A stretch of 64,000 bases of DNA from Ramazzottius varieornatus (Eukaryota; Tardigrada; Eutardigrada; Parachela; Ramazzottiidae), in the NCBI GenBank assembly GCA_001949185.1, contig BDGG01000001.1:8031067-8095066 (forward strand), given 5' to 3'. The notes beneath the pieces are model-generated. The model worked only from the letters and a program-made list of their open reading frames with translations, was not told where the DNA came from and searched no databases. Every line of letters begins with the position of its first letter. The stretch's first letter is position 1. The position numbers were made by a program, and so were the translations under genes. Shown here piece after piece: positions 25,301 through 36,243 of this stretch.

Positions 25301-27726
25301 AACGGTTTGCGCAATAAAGGAATCATCTAGGGCGGGTTGGCCACTCCCCAGCCGTGAAGTCTGAACTCCTACCGAAAAGTACGCCATTTGCTGCAATGGC
25401 CAACCGTTAGAATGCGCTTGAGGCTCCTGAAAATTTGACCATTTTCCGCTTAGTTTCGGGAATAAAGCTCTCAGCCTGTAACTTCGCAGAAAGCAGTCGA
25501 GAGCAGTCGCACAGCAGCTCGGTTGGGGCTTGCAGAAACTCAACCCACTAACAATGCATTGGGAAGTGAACCATAATATCTTTTATAACTAAGGCTGAAC
25601 CAGATAGTAAAAATTTCGATCCCCAGGGCCTCTTTTTTTAGGTACTAAAACTGCTTTAACTTCTTTCTAAAAGTGGTCTAGGCAGGCGGGCTGAATGCTC
25701 AAAGTTTAGCCTGTCCCGGTTCCTCATCCAAAGCCATCCTCAGCATTAAGCATCTGGTATTTTTGGCTACGTGCCAAACTGAACTCCGACTGAAGAGTCT
25801 CCGATGAGGAAGCTTCAGGGACACCAAAAGGATTACGAAGAAGAAGTCGGTGTTTCTTCCTGATAGTTAAGGATCATGATAAGACTATGATAAGAAACCT
25901 AGATAAAAATCGAATTCTTCGTTGGCCCGCACTGTAACTTACATTCAGAGGCAACCGATTCTTGCGAAAGCCTTCAGCCCTATCGCAATAGCTCATTCTG
26001 ACGTCAGGCTCTGGCCTCTTCAAACTGCCAAGCGGACGCATCCAGCCATGCGTCCAATTATTTTACAAAAAAATGTCGCTCAGCGATTTTGATCCTGAGG
26101 CTCAGAAATTTTGCCCATGCGGGGATTTCTACCACGGATGACGGATTTCATCTAAGGTTCAAAGCTTAAGGTGAATGGCTGATTCTGCGTTGAAAGCTGG
26201 CAGTTATCTAAGAATCATTGACCGACGGTATGATTAACTGGGCAGTTTTTCTTCCAAAGCACAGTGAGAACTGACAGCTAGCCTGAACGCATAGTGTAGA
26301 TCAGACAGCTAACCTGAACGAACAGTGTTGTAGGCAAATAAGGTACTCCAGAAGGGGGCAGGATGAAAATCGAATTTTTGACTGGTGCAATGCAGAGACG
26401 TGCATTGCAGCCTGATCAGCTGATTAGTTCAAGCCAAAGCCCTCACGTCACCAGTCAAAAACTCGATTTTAGCCCTGAAATCTTTTAGAGTACCATTGAG
26501 GTCACCAACGTGAGGACATGGAAAATCAATCAATCAAAATGAAGGCGGAGTTCGGGGCGAGACCGCAATCAAGAGACTTATGAACTTTATTGGACAGCAT
26601 CCTCTAAATCTAATTCACCACGTCACTCACCGTGTAGCCTCGAATCATCCCGAACTCTATTACGGAACAAGACAACACAATGACAATCATTCCCGGTATC
26701 ACAAAGGAACACCTGTTACGCCTGAAACAGCTGACTGAACAAGAAACGTTGATCAAAGCTTTTGGTTGCCGGACGTCACGTTATACAGTTAGTTTTGATT
26801 GGTTGATTTGCCGAGTCCTTACGTTCATGGCCGCAATGGTACCTTAATCGCCCACCCTGTGTTCTTCCTTCTGGGCGTCAGATCTTGATTTGGTTTGTGT
26901 CACAATAATATTAAGAGATAGATGTTTCTGCTAATGGACATACACGAAGCGTTTCTTGGCAATGAACAGCGGGAAAAGAACTTAGACGAATTGGGACGGA
27001 AACTTATTAATACTATCGCTGAATTTAGTCAACGCTGATGTCAGGATGTATGCACAAATCGGCTGTTCTTTTCCAGCTGAAAATCGTAAATGAGTTCCAT
27101 CACCCGCGGTAGAAATCGGTGCACGGTAGAAATCGGTGCACGGCAGAAATTCCGAGCCAATCGATCTGTACTTTAAAGCACGGTACTGGAGACCCTTCAG
27201 AATTCTGCATGTTGTTTGCACTACTCGACGACTTCGTCTAATGTTTCATACACAATATCTTAAAAACTGATGCATTTTTGCTTGTAGTGAGATGACAAAC
27301 AGGCAAATGATGATTTACAATACAATTGTTCGGGATGCACTGAGACATTTTAAGCTTAACAAAGTCATCTACTGGGATTCTTTCATCGAGACTGATTTAC
27401 AAGTGGACGATACTCCTGATGGAATGCATCTGGGAGAGAAAACCAGATCAGTCGATATCCAGTTGCTGTTGAACTACTTCTGTAATCCGTTCATGTCTCA
27501 CCGATCACGATCACTCTCTACAACTTCGGAATTCAAGTGCTGCTGTTGTAAGGTATAAGTCACACCGCTTTGTGCTTGCATGCACTTTGCTTTGTGCTTT
27601 CAGGCCGAAGCTCAGCACACAACGCTGGATTTCATACTTATCAATGAACATGCTGCTTTTCTCGTCCGCTGTGCTGTTATTCCGTGCTTGCTTGCGTTGA
27701 CGGCTTTTCCATCAAGCAAGATGTAA
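16353..27726 (+). CDS. CASD1-like SGNH/PC-esterase paralogue, at least four exons
   Basis: Supported exons are 16353-16567, 20873-21277, 27288-27552 and probably 27604-27726. The ATG at 16353 begins a signal anchor (LYFVILLCASFSCLVMIF). Exon 1 keeps LWNPRDC, exon 2 has HIVLLGDSRLRQL and DIILVGGGLWMIRAC, and the third has TNRQMMIYN and DGMHLGE (Asp-x-x-His). Intron positions and phase 2 joins match the minus-strand gene: exon 2 ends EFK-R here and YFQ-R there. The segment matching NLTLLVPVLESLSS...WAVQHP in the paralogue was not found between 21278 and 27287. It may be a separate unseen exon, or deleted, in which case the join stays in frame. The last intron (27553-27603) is 51 bases, and AATAAA overlaps the stop. 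No multi-pass domain follows. Confidence 0.75.
16572..16741. mobile_element. Hairpin (MITE-like) element at the intron 1 donor site
   Basis: The arms 16572-16633 and 16680-16741 are inverted copies of about 62 bases, starting GTACACGCGCCTGGCCTA. The outer two bases form positions 5 and 6 of the GTAAGT donor of the esterase-like exon 1, so the element starts inside the splice site. A decayed relative lies near 2110. Confidence 0.8.
17582..17900. mobile_element. Large hairpin element with about 110-base arms
   Basis: The left arm (17582-17692, GGCTCACAGTAGCTG...) returns inverted at 17789-17900 (...CAGCTACTGTAAGCC). The arms share long identical runs such as CCAAAGTACCTTTGACTAGA. The central 95 bases are unique. 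It lies in intron 1 of the esterase-like gene. Confidence 0.8.
18580..19765 (+). pseudogene. DIRS-like retroelement Gag and start of RT, broken
   Basis: About 18870-19010 reads like the Gag core (KTIRSLQAKHDFKSVYECN). A zinc knuckle CFKCHAFGHHADQC (CX2CX4HX4C) lies near 19082-19125. A second cysteine cluster (CRDNNACRCTTPC, YCWQFHPFSEC) lies near 19253-19352. The RT entry block follows: RFEHHLKNHSDPSLVHQFVS (about 19400-19460), then DPFSSPPFLNYGCSSLD and FSVNDFINKDHYTLRY. This order is typical of tyrosine-recombinase (DIRS-type) retroelements. Stops and frame changes interrupt it. The match ends at about 19765, just before the hairpin at 19775, and no palm or recombinase follows. Confidence 0.75.
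19775..20015. mobile_element. Hairpin element abutting the DIRS-like remnant
   Basis: The left arm (19775-19862) and right arm (19926-20015) are inverted copies of about 88 bases with scattered mismatches, including GCTGGTCGATCAAAC and CAGCCGATGC. The loop is about 63 bases. It sits where the RT match stops. Confidence 0.75.
20064..20126. repeat. Single arm of the 30.8 kb hairpin family
   Basis: TTATCAGCTGATCTTC-CCGGCAGCG and GATCAAGAGCTGATCTCAAC match the arm found at 31091-31153. Only one arm is present, so this is a partial copy. Confidence 0.6.
21765..21868 (+). repeat. tRNA-like (possible SINE head)
   Basis: GGTTCAATTCC at 21850-21860 is a perfect pol III B-box. It is preceded by a GC-rich segment (GGAGCGGACAAGACGGCG and GCTCCCTGGATGC) that could be a diverged A-box half and arms. 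No clean cloverleaf can be drawn by eye, so a SINE head is more likely than a gene. Confidence 0.3.
26342..26494. mobile_element. Short hairpin element
   Basis: GGTACTCCAGAAGGGGGCAG... at 26342-26388 returns inverted as ...TCTTTTAGAGTACC at 26447-26494. The inner part (AAAATCGA-TTTTTGACTGGTG) is nearly identical between arms. Confidence 0.65.
26508..26825. mobile_element. MITE family M1, copy 1
   Basis: The ends are ACGTGAGGACATGGAAAATC and its inverted partner finishing GTCCTTACGT, about 32 bases each with AATCAATCAATCAAAA inside. The interior (GGAGTTCGGGGC, ATCCCGGTATCACAAAGGAA-type blocks, TTACGCCTG.AACAG) matches the copy at 58055-58400 throughout. About 318 bases, non-coding. Confidence 0.85.
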
Positions 27727-29944
27727 TAAACCAGGTGTTATGCTGCCAGAAACGCACTCATATGCACCAATGTATTGGGACAAAAGCCGGTTCGAGAGTT
27801 AATTCATCCTTCGCCGAGTTGTTGTTCTGCACAAACGGCGGAGCACCTTTAACCAGATATCGCAATCATTTGTTCCTGGAGTCAAGGCTCAGACTAGACT
27901 TTTGCACGCATTGAGGATAACAGGCATCATTTCAGAGTTCAATTGCGCATTCTAATGTATGACTCGACTAGAACCGGCTTGCACAGCTCTAGGAAGGAAC
28001 ACGGACCATTGTATATTTAGCCATGGATATTTCTACTATCTACACTCTCACACTTAACTCAGCGTAACAGCGAAGAAATTGAAACACTGCAGAGATTTGA
28101 AAGGTAGGGGCAGCTCGACATACATAAGCTTGCAAACCCGTCATGAGCACAAACTGGACTGAGTGGTACGATTCGCCGATTTGCTTTGCTGAATGTGAAG
28201 AAGATCCACGCCTTTCACGAACCGATATCTGACACCATCTGGACTTCCCCCCCCCCAGTTCGTCTGATTCGCTGGTATTTCCAACTCGGTTTAACAAAAG
28301 ACTTAAGTATAGGCACGGTACGGGAGCAAGATGATGTCAAAGAAAACCACCGTACACAAAATAGAAAGTACCTGATAGCAGTTCATGACATTACTATTGA
28401 GGAAAACTGCAGTATTTGTAGGATGAGGAGCGACATAAGTGGAATGCTTTTGTTCTGGCATGTATTTCATTTTTTCTTTAGTAGATCTTGCTCCCATACC
28501 AAGCAACCTACGAAGAACTTCCGAGTTTGGAAATAGGCTCACTAGCAGTTCTCACACTAAGCCTGTAGTTGTTGATCTGATAAAGATTGAACGAACTAGA
28601 GCTTACAGTATCAGATTTTGTCAGGTAACTAAACCCCAGACAGATTACTTTATTAAGACTAGTTAACTTGGTACTGGGCCCGGGCCGTAGTCGCCCTTAT
28701 GCACTAATTTGAGCTATATAAAATTATAACCCTTGAAGCACTTCCACTGAGCCTGACCATGATTGCGCCCTCAGCCCGTTGTTTCCGTGAAGTGGAATCG
28801 GTTGATCCGATTTGTGCTTTTTCTAATTACATACTTTGTGGAATCGGAATTCTGAAATCTGAAAAGCAGTCGTTTCTTGTTTTCCGTCATTCTACTGCGA
28901 CGTGTTGAAATTTCCCTTGTCTTTTCGGCAAATAAAATGCTCGAAGAAAATCTTTTTCCTCGTCTTTTCGGCAACTAATTCTGACGCCAGGTCTGCCGTA
29001 TCACGGACATTCTGTGTCTCACCTGTTTGGTTCATGATCAACCGGTAAACATCCCCACATATCTATCATCATACGAGACAGTCGAGTGGCAAACAGGTCG
29101 ATATACTGCACCGAGAAAAGTTTCAGTGGCCAACTAGAGTTCTGAAAATCATGAGCAGCGCCCGAGCACTACTCTATAATTACTGCCGTAGTCAATGACA
29201 CGCTGCTGATTCTCAAATTATGCCAAATGTTCTGCATTCTTGTTAGTATCCATAACCACAAGCGAGATGTCAACAGCGAAGACCTTGTAAATAGCACCAG
29301 ACGTCGCCAAAAAACCGTTTTGATGCCGGTTGCATTCCGCACAGGTCGCTCACTGCACTATAGTGTGTGCGAGCAAATTTTTTCGACTTCGAAAGACGCT
29401 TTTTGTAATGCTGAAGGATAGCCGTTTCGGCCAATGCGGACACTACCAGACTTCAACGACCGCCACAAGAAATTCGGATCTTTGTTTCACTCCACACTGA
29501 ATAAGTTCATCTAACTTACCTTTGCGGGAATATCTTCGAGTCTTCCACGTACGAAGACGCTGTCGTTTTTTCTGTCATTATTAGACACCGGAATTGATTG
29601 TCTGACCATATATTCTGGAATACTCTTGGAATAGAAAAGAAAAGTTATTTCGATTTGATAATTGGGATGAGAAATTGTCACAAAAACGCACTGCTGCCAG
29701 AATAAATTTTTTCAAAGTGCCTTTTAGATTCCGAAATCTGGCTCCGGACTTTAACCACTCGATGTACGCTCGAAGAAGCCACAGTTTGTCTCATTACGTC
29801 GTATAATTTAGCTCATGGCTACGAACAATTTCGCTCAACACAAAAACCAACTTTTGTCCACTTCATGGCTGAATAACTGACCAGGGGTCGTAATACTAGT
29901 ATATAAAACGCAGAAATAACGACGAAGCTAGGCATGTTAGCTGA
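27727..29944. other. No gene seen
   Basis: Open frames are short or overlap each other without domains. A run of ten C residues lies near 28246-28257. Nothing else is supported. Confidence 0.3.
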
Positions 29945-30292
29945 GGAAAAACTAGCCTTGACCGGCAAAGAGATCCGTGTCGTCCCTATCGTCAAACTCC
30001 TCGCTTGTGTCACTTTCTTCGGTTTCATTCTCACTTTCGTCAATCACCATATCCGCCGGGTTAACGACCACACTTGGCGGGAGCGGTGGAGCTGCGGCAC
30101 CGAGATCCGTATTGGAAAAGTACTTTTCCGCTACTTCACTGTGTGGAATAACAATGTCTTCGTGAACATTAATGACTATCAAGTCAGACAGTCGTTCGTT
30201 TTTCACGAACGTTCTGAGCCAGGTCTTTCCCGCTTAAGCACAGAAAAGCATCTCTCATCACTAGCGGATGTTATGGGAGCAACTGCGTAAAT
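29945..30292 (-). pseudogene. hAT transposase, C-terminal dimerisation region
   Basis: On the minus strand the frame reads PITSASDERCFSVLKRERPG (about 30281-30222), the hallmark T/S-S-A-x-x-E-R-x-F-S motif of hAT dimerisation domains. After a one-base frame change it continues KNERLSDLIVINVHEDI (about 30203-30153), then an acidic tail rich in Asp, Glu and Ser (stop at 29952). No catalytic part was recognised upstream to 30750, so this is a decayed remnant. Confidence 0.75.
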
Positions 30293-30810
30293 CTGGGATT
30301 AAACTAGGGAAGTGTAGTACAGTGGCAACAACGCATCCCAATAATCAAATCAAAATAATGATGTTGTTGTGTACCATGGCCCGCCCCGCAAGTTTGATAC
30401 ATTAGATTAAGGCCGCGCCGGCCCTGTACTCTAGCTCTTGTACAACTATCGTATATGTTGGGTGTGGAAGCTGAACGTAGCTCACGTCGTGTACCGCGTA
30501 CGCGACGTAAGCGCCACCTGGCATGTTGTGGACTGATGTCTCTCCAGTCGTCGTTGATGAGCAAATTCCATTTATGCGAACGTTTCTGGATACTTGCTCT
30601 GCTTTCTTGCCAGTGACAACTTCCAAGTCAATGGATGCAGCGGAGGTCTTATCTGTCCTCAGTACGCTACTAAGGTTCTGCCAAGCGGATCTTAATCTAA
30701 GATGCTCACTGAGATCTACGTTCTCTCCCTTAACTAAGCTCTGTTTCATTTGCTGACGGGTAGCATTTTTGGCTTTCTGATCAGTTCTACAACGGATTCT
30801 ATAACGATCA

Positions 30811-31168
30811 TGTGCGTCAACTTGGCCATTCCAGAAATCTGAGATCAGCTCTTGATCATCTCGCTGCCGGGGAAGATCAACTGATAAAATCTGTGGTCGT
30901 CACTATGTATGACCCTACATGCAGTCGCACGCTGGTCAAGTAATCAACGGTAATGACATTGCCTTGTGCGGTGTACCAGGTAATGTTCGATTGACCGACA
31001 GCTGATCATTGATTAACCATTCTGCCTCGTTACGACTACCCAAGGCTTGCTTTACGCGTGCGGCTGCGTATACATAGTGAAGACCAAATATTTATCAGTT
31101 GATCTTCCCCGGCAGCGAGATGATCAAGAGCTGATCTCAACTCTCTGGAATGGCCAAGTTGACGCACA
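30811..31168. mobile_element. Large hairpin element, about 100-base arms
   Basis: The left arm (30811-30910: TGTGCGTCAACTTGGCCATT... GGGGAAGATCAACTGATAAA) returns inverted at 31070-31168. The arms carry TGAGATCAGCTCTTGATCAT and its complement. Relatives lie at 20064-20126 and about 2900-3010. Confidence 0.8.
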
Positions 31169-33512
31169 AACCGATCTAAGAACTTTGACTGTTACAGAAT
31201 CCACCAAAAACGTACGAGGAAGCCAAAAATACCACCCATCAGCGAATGAAAAAGAGCATAGTGTGTTTCCTTTTCTGATACCGCGTTCTTGAACGGGGCA
31301 CGATCAGTCGCAGAAGCTCGTCCGCTATTGCATTTATTTAATTTATCCGTTAAGCAGCTTAAGACGACGTTGCGCACATTGAAACTCAAAATTAGAATAG
31401 ACAAAAGTCCTGTCTATCAAACCGAATCTGTCAGGGATAAAGCTTAGCATTCTGCAAAGAAGAACCCGACCCGTTCGGAACGAAGTATCCCAAGAGCATG
31501 CAAAATGGAAAATTTTTACCACACGAAAACTGGCATAAAGTTTCCATTTTGGTTTGCAATTTGTTGAGAAGGTTTGGTTCCACCAAAATGTCTCAACAGA
31601 GCGCAAACCTGTAGTTATAGCTGCAATCTTCGATATGTAACGTCGATTTTGAATAATGTTTCTAACTGCGGTCATAAATGTGGCTTTCGCAACCTAACCT
31701 TTCCGGCACAACTTGGGTACAGCTTTTCTTTCAGAGTTCGAATGAGACCCCAGTTTCGCCTGATTTTGGCGGAATAAGCACTGCATGTCTAACTGTAGCT
31801 TAAAGCATCTATGTTAATTCATTGAATTTAACTGCGACTATTCTGACCGAATCAGTTTCTGAACCGGTTCAACTTTAACCAGTCGGAACTGAAAACCTCT
31901 TCTTTCTGTGGTTTGATCAAGCTTTACTTCGCATAATGCGATATTTCTTCCTCAGCTACTGTGAGAGAAATATTGGAAATTTTACAAGATGCTACCGGAA
32001 AAGCTGCACGAATCGCTTGTCTTGCGTAACAAGCGTCAGCCTCATACGATCAGGTCAAGGAGCGAGTGGATCTAAGCATCTACGCTATTCGGTTCCTAAC
32101 GCGGCATAAATCCGATTGCAACCTCTGTAATGTGTCATAGCGACCACACATGGTAAAACGAAAATTTGCTTCCATGGGCGACCCACTGTAAAAAATTTTA
32201 ACCAACGGACAAAGTTAGAACCAACTCTTTGTACTAGAAGTAATATTTCTCCATTTCAGCGTAAAACTAGCACGTGCTACTGTTCGAATAACTCTCTCAA
32301 GTAGAAGCTTTCACCTGTAGAAACCCGTGTTGGTAAATTCACTGTATGCTGTAGTCGTGCGGTTACTGCGAGGAAAGAAAAAGTTTGCGTTTGCCGGATC
32401 CGGTCCAAGTCCATACTAGCAAGGTACTTCAGCCTTTTTTTCGGCATCGAGTTCATGCCTTTACTGTAGGAGCATGAGGGAAGAGAAACGATAGATTCTC
32501 GGTAGACATTTGTGGTAGCCTCTGCGGAAGAAATGGTTCTTTTTCGCTAGAGGTGCTGTAATTTTTTGACATAGTGATAATCCTTTGCTACGAGCTTTTC
32601 GCTTCGCGTTCGGTTCGCTCGCAGCTTGCACAAGAGAATCAAGAAAAACACGAGAAATATTTTGTTGAGCACGGGAATGGTGTCGGATCTGAGAGAACTA
32701 TTAATATAACGTACCTAAGTTTCCTTGAAAATTCTGACGGTCTTTAGAGACAAATTCTGGACTGGTTACCTTCGCGAAGACAGCAAACTAGAAAAAAATT
32801 GCCACATTTTCAAATACCCGAAATGGCCAATCATAATTTTTGAAATGTGTACACGCAAGACGATAAATTATGGGACAGGCGGAAAGGACGGCGAAATGGA
32901 AATTGGACCGTAGAAAAGTGTCCAAAAATGTATTACTATGAATCAGTCGCGTACGTACGAGCTCCCGTACCGCCATAGCGAGCCCGGCGACATGAGCTTA
33001 TAGGAAAAAAACAATGTGTATGCGAATTGTCTGGAATGAACCGAGTATCAATATTTCGATTAGGAAGTGGCTATAGGCACTCATATCGAACCCTGTTTTA
33101 TTGCTGATTTACTACAGACACACCTATTTAATTCAGTAATTAGGAAACCTTTGATTCGGCGGATTAGCTATCGGCACCCCGACATCTTCGATAGGAGAAC
33201 TTATGCCAGGAATTAGGCAATAAACCGGGTGGCCTATAGTCGAACAGGGTTCCAAAGGGTGCCCATGGCCAAGCGAAGTTTCAAGGGTTGCCTACAGCAT
33301 CACTTTATTCATGATGGAGATGGAATGGCGATGAAGTGACACATGCGTCGGGTTTCGTGCACCCAACTTAAAATACAGTAATGTTTACAGCGAAATTATC
33401 CAAGTAGAGCTCGGTGGAGACCGGTGGAGGATTGTGGAGTGCGTGGGGAGGATGGAGGGAATTCATGATTTACAAATTTTTGGAAATGTATGGTCAGGTT
33501 TGAAGAGCAAAC
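31169..33512. other. No gene seen
   Basis: Frames on either strand are below 110 codons and lack domains. No repeat structure stands out. Confidence 0.3.
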
Positions 33513-33773
33513 GTTTAATATACGGGTACGTCCGAAACCAGAGGGTGGTTTAGAGAACCGAGGATCGAAGACGTTGCGAGGAATGGTTATTTGCCGTTGT
33601 ACGAACTGTGCCGGATTGTAAAGGGTTTTGCATTCTTCGCGCAGATGGAGGCCGTCGATGGCGATGGATGTCTCCTGAAACATGTTCTCGTTTTCAGGTC
33701 CAAAAGCTTCGGGAGGCAGTTCCTTCAGAGCCGATAGACCGGCAAGATTGCACCTAGAACATTCAGGCGGAAA
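33513..33773 (-). CDS. Probable coding exon, unknown protein
   Basis: An acceptor (CCGTTTTACTCAG on the minus strand) precedes an open frame from 33773. The frame reads FPPECSRCNLAGLSALKELP, then DGLHLREECKTLYNPAQF, and reaches about 33513, with a possible but weak donor (AAC-GTTTGC) there; the frame itself stays open to 33396. Composition is protein-like and it lies on the same strand as, and downstream of, the cysteine-cluster gene at 34182-35613, so it may be a later exon of it. I do not recognise the family. Confidence 0.35.
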
Positions 33774-34181
33774 CTGAGTAAAACGGTCAGTGGCTAGTTG
33801 ATTATTTTACCACGCACATGTTGTCGTATATAAGAAAAAATTCTTTTCGATCGTCGAATTGCACTCCTTGGAGGCGTCGGTGCAGTCACTCTAGAATCAA
33901 CAGTAGGACCTGCGACAAGCTTTCTGATCTGTAAAGGAATAGATCCGTTGTGCTAACGCCGTAGCCTGGAGATGTAGGTTTTACCGGTACAATGGCGCAA
34001 AGAGTTGAAATGTGCCCGCACCCGTGGACAAACACAAGCAATCCGCCACTACAGCACCCTCTCTTCTTCTCGCCATGGTTTTTTTAGCAGAGAAGCTGGC
34101 CGAAACCTGTAATAACAGGTCCAATCTCACAGATAACTCTCATTTCAATCTTATTTCATCAAGGTGAGAATTACCTGTTAC

Positions 34182-35613
34182 TCAATCTGTTTTCACTTCC
34201 ACGGGACTAGAAATCGGAAGTCGTGCTGGACCGGTCACCTGGTTTCCGTCCTTAGTTTTCGCTGCGGCTTTCTGCTTTAAGGTGACTGGGAGGCCATGCT
34301 CCTCCGCAAGTCCCCAGTGTTCCCCGCAAAACAGGTAGCCGTGCTTCGGTTCATTGGTGCAGACAGGTGGCAATTTGATACTTCTCATAGCCACGTTCTT
34401 CTGTAGAGTTGATTACTTGGAAATGAACAAAGTACTTTTTGTGACTATCCTCATCATGAAGTAGATGTGGCTTCTGACCCGCATGGGCATCTCGCAATGG
34501 CGATGACAGATCTTCCATACTCCATCGACTACATGCAAAAATGGACACCCCTACTGCTTGCCGTACTCACCGCAGTCGTGAGGGTACAACTCTTCCAATC
34601 GCAGGTTCTCTATAAAGTCTTTCAAGTTGTCGCAGTTGAATCTATGTGAACTGAAACCGTAGTTTAGTTGCCGCGACCAAAGTTCGTTCTCGATCTCATT
34701 GACGTAGAATATTTCGGACAAATGTCGCCGACTGAAATCTGGAGGACCCATTTTTTGTGTTACGAACGGACAGTGTGGATCATGCGAGGCCGCCGTTCAA
34801 TCCAGTGCTCAATTCAAGAACCCCACCAGTTAGATTGTAGATTTCGACTTCCGGACTACTTACTTTTCGGCCAGTCCAATCTCAGACGTTTTGATTTAGC
34901 AAACCTTTCGAATGTAGAGTGCGAGTGCAGACTATACCGGACATAAAGCGAACGTATATTGTGATTAGATTCAGGACGGTAGTTTGAACTGTTGACTTAC
35001 ATGTCGTTGACGAGAAGTTCGGAAAGAGTTCGGGTTACGTAGACGTATTTGGATACGTATTTGGAAAGATCTCGTTACTCCTCGTACAGGAAATGCATTT
35101 TCTTGCTGCTGTCATAGTAGGTGAAATAAGAGTAACGGGATTCGCAGACTAAGCATGGAAGGGTGTAGTCGAATCCCTGCTTGACTACCCGGTCAAGCTC
35201 GAACACCTCCACCTGTAATTTATTAGCGTATTTAAAGGAAAACATATTTCTGGTGATCGACGAACTAAATTTACCTCAACCGCACTCTTGTGTCCCACCA
35301 GCTGGCACGGGTCTCCCTTGTTTTTGCCGCGCTTGTACCGGCATCCGAGCAAGCAGACTTGTGTCGGTGGACAAAGAAAATAAACTCGATTATGTGGCGT
35401 TCTTCTCTGCACTAGCTCAGGAACAGTGCGCCAGAGTTCCTCGATGAGACAAGTGATGTCAGCTTTTTGGAGACCTAGTGACGACTCGAGAGCTTGGTAG
35501 GCGGCTTCTTCCGGAGGATTTTCAGGCAGAGTCCAGAAAACTTCTTGAACACGGATCAAGACATCCCAGCCGTACCTCTGGCATAATCCACCGATTAATC
35601 TCGCATTTGCCAT
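34182..35613 (-). pseudogene. Cysteine-cluster protein resembling those linked to KDZ transposases
   Basis: Exon A (35613-35275, start MANARLIGG) includes CPPTQVCLLGCRYKR. Exon B begins at 35212 and reads DYTLPCLVCESRYSYF and KKMHFLYEE. A stop then interrupts a frame that goes on to SKYVYVTRTLSELLVND. Later blocks are WSRQLNYGFSSHRFNCD (34690-34640 region), then, across a 42-base intron, DGVWKICHRHC, and finally VCTNEPKHGYLFCGEHWGLA and GLPVTLKQ. The layout (zinc-binding cysteines, a DGxWK-type motif, a closing C...G..FC..H block) resembles cysteine-cluster domains reported next to KDZ transposases. This family call comes from pattern memory. The stop and a frame change near 34430 suggest decay. 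Confidence 0.5.
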
Positions 35614-36243
35614 AACCCGAGACCGTACGAAAAGTTGTCGGAAGACCTGGATTATGAGGGAAATAAACGACAAACGGATCGACAATAGACATACGGTGGA
35701 AGAACTACTTTACGATCTAGCTCCTGTTGTTGTTTTTCTGTTTGTAGGCATTTTTCTCTAATCTCGAAGTGGCGTTTTGTTTTGGTGAAGCGTGACTGTG
35801 CTGGCGAAATACTTGCTGCTGCCACCGGCAGTGGTTTCGCTCAGTAAAAAATCACTGCGGCACTTAGATGTAATGCCACATAGTGTGCACCATAGAATTC
35901 ACCGTACAGCGACGCACTGCAACTGTCTAAACCATCTCGGATTTTCGAACCAATTACAGCGGTACGGGCGTGTACCAGTAGGCAGATTCTGAATACTTTC
36001 ATCTTTGCTTTATTTATTCACAGCGAACACATTTTGAACTGTTTATCTGACCAATTTTCTGACGTCGGTCTTGTCAATTTCGAGGCTTCTAACGGGATAC
36101 GGTGACAACAACAAGCGAGGTTAAATTGCCGAGCGTTGCCGGAGACAACATGAGTTTACTCGTACCGAAAAAGGAGATTGCTTCTCAGAAGGTGAGTTGA
36201 GTGACACACCGAGAGGATAACAATGCTGATTTTTCATTCACAG

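Larger units (their letters stand above)
21278..27287. other. Long intron of the plus-strand esterase-like gene, repeat-bearing
   Basis: Apart from the features listed inside it, I see no exon or transposon protein. I looked for the missing core segment of the esterase domain (a Trp-x-x-Gln-x-Pro motif) on the plus strand and did not find it. A 12-base perfect hairpin (GGATTTCCAGCC, 25249-25260, with 25275-25286) lies here. Confidence 0.4.
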
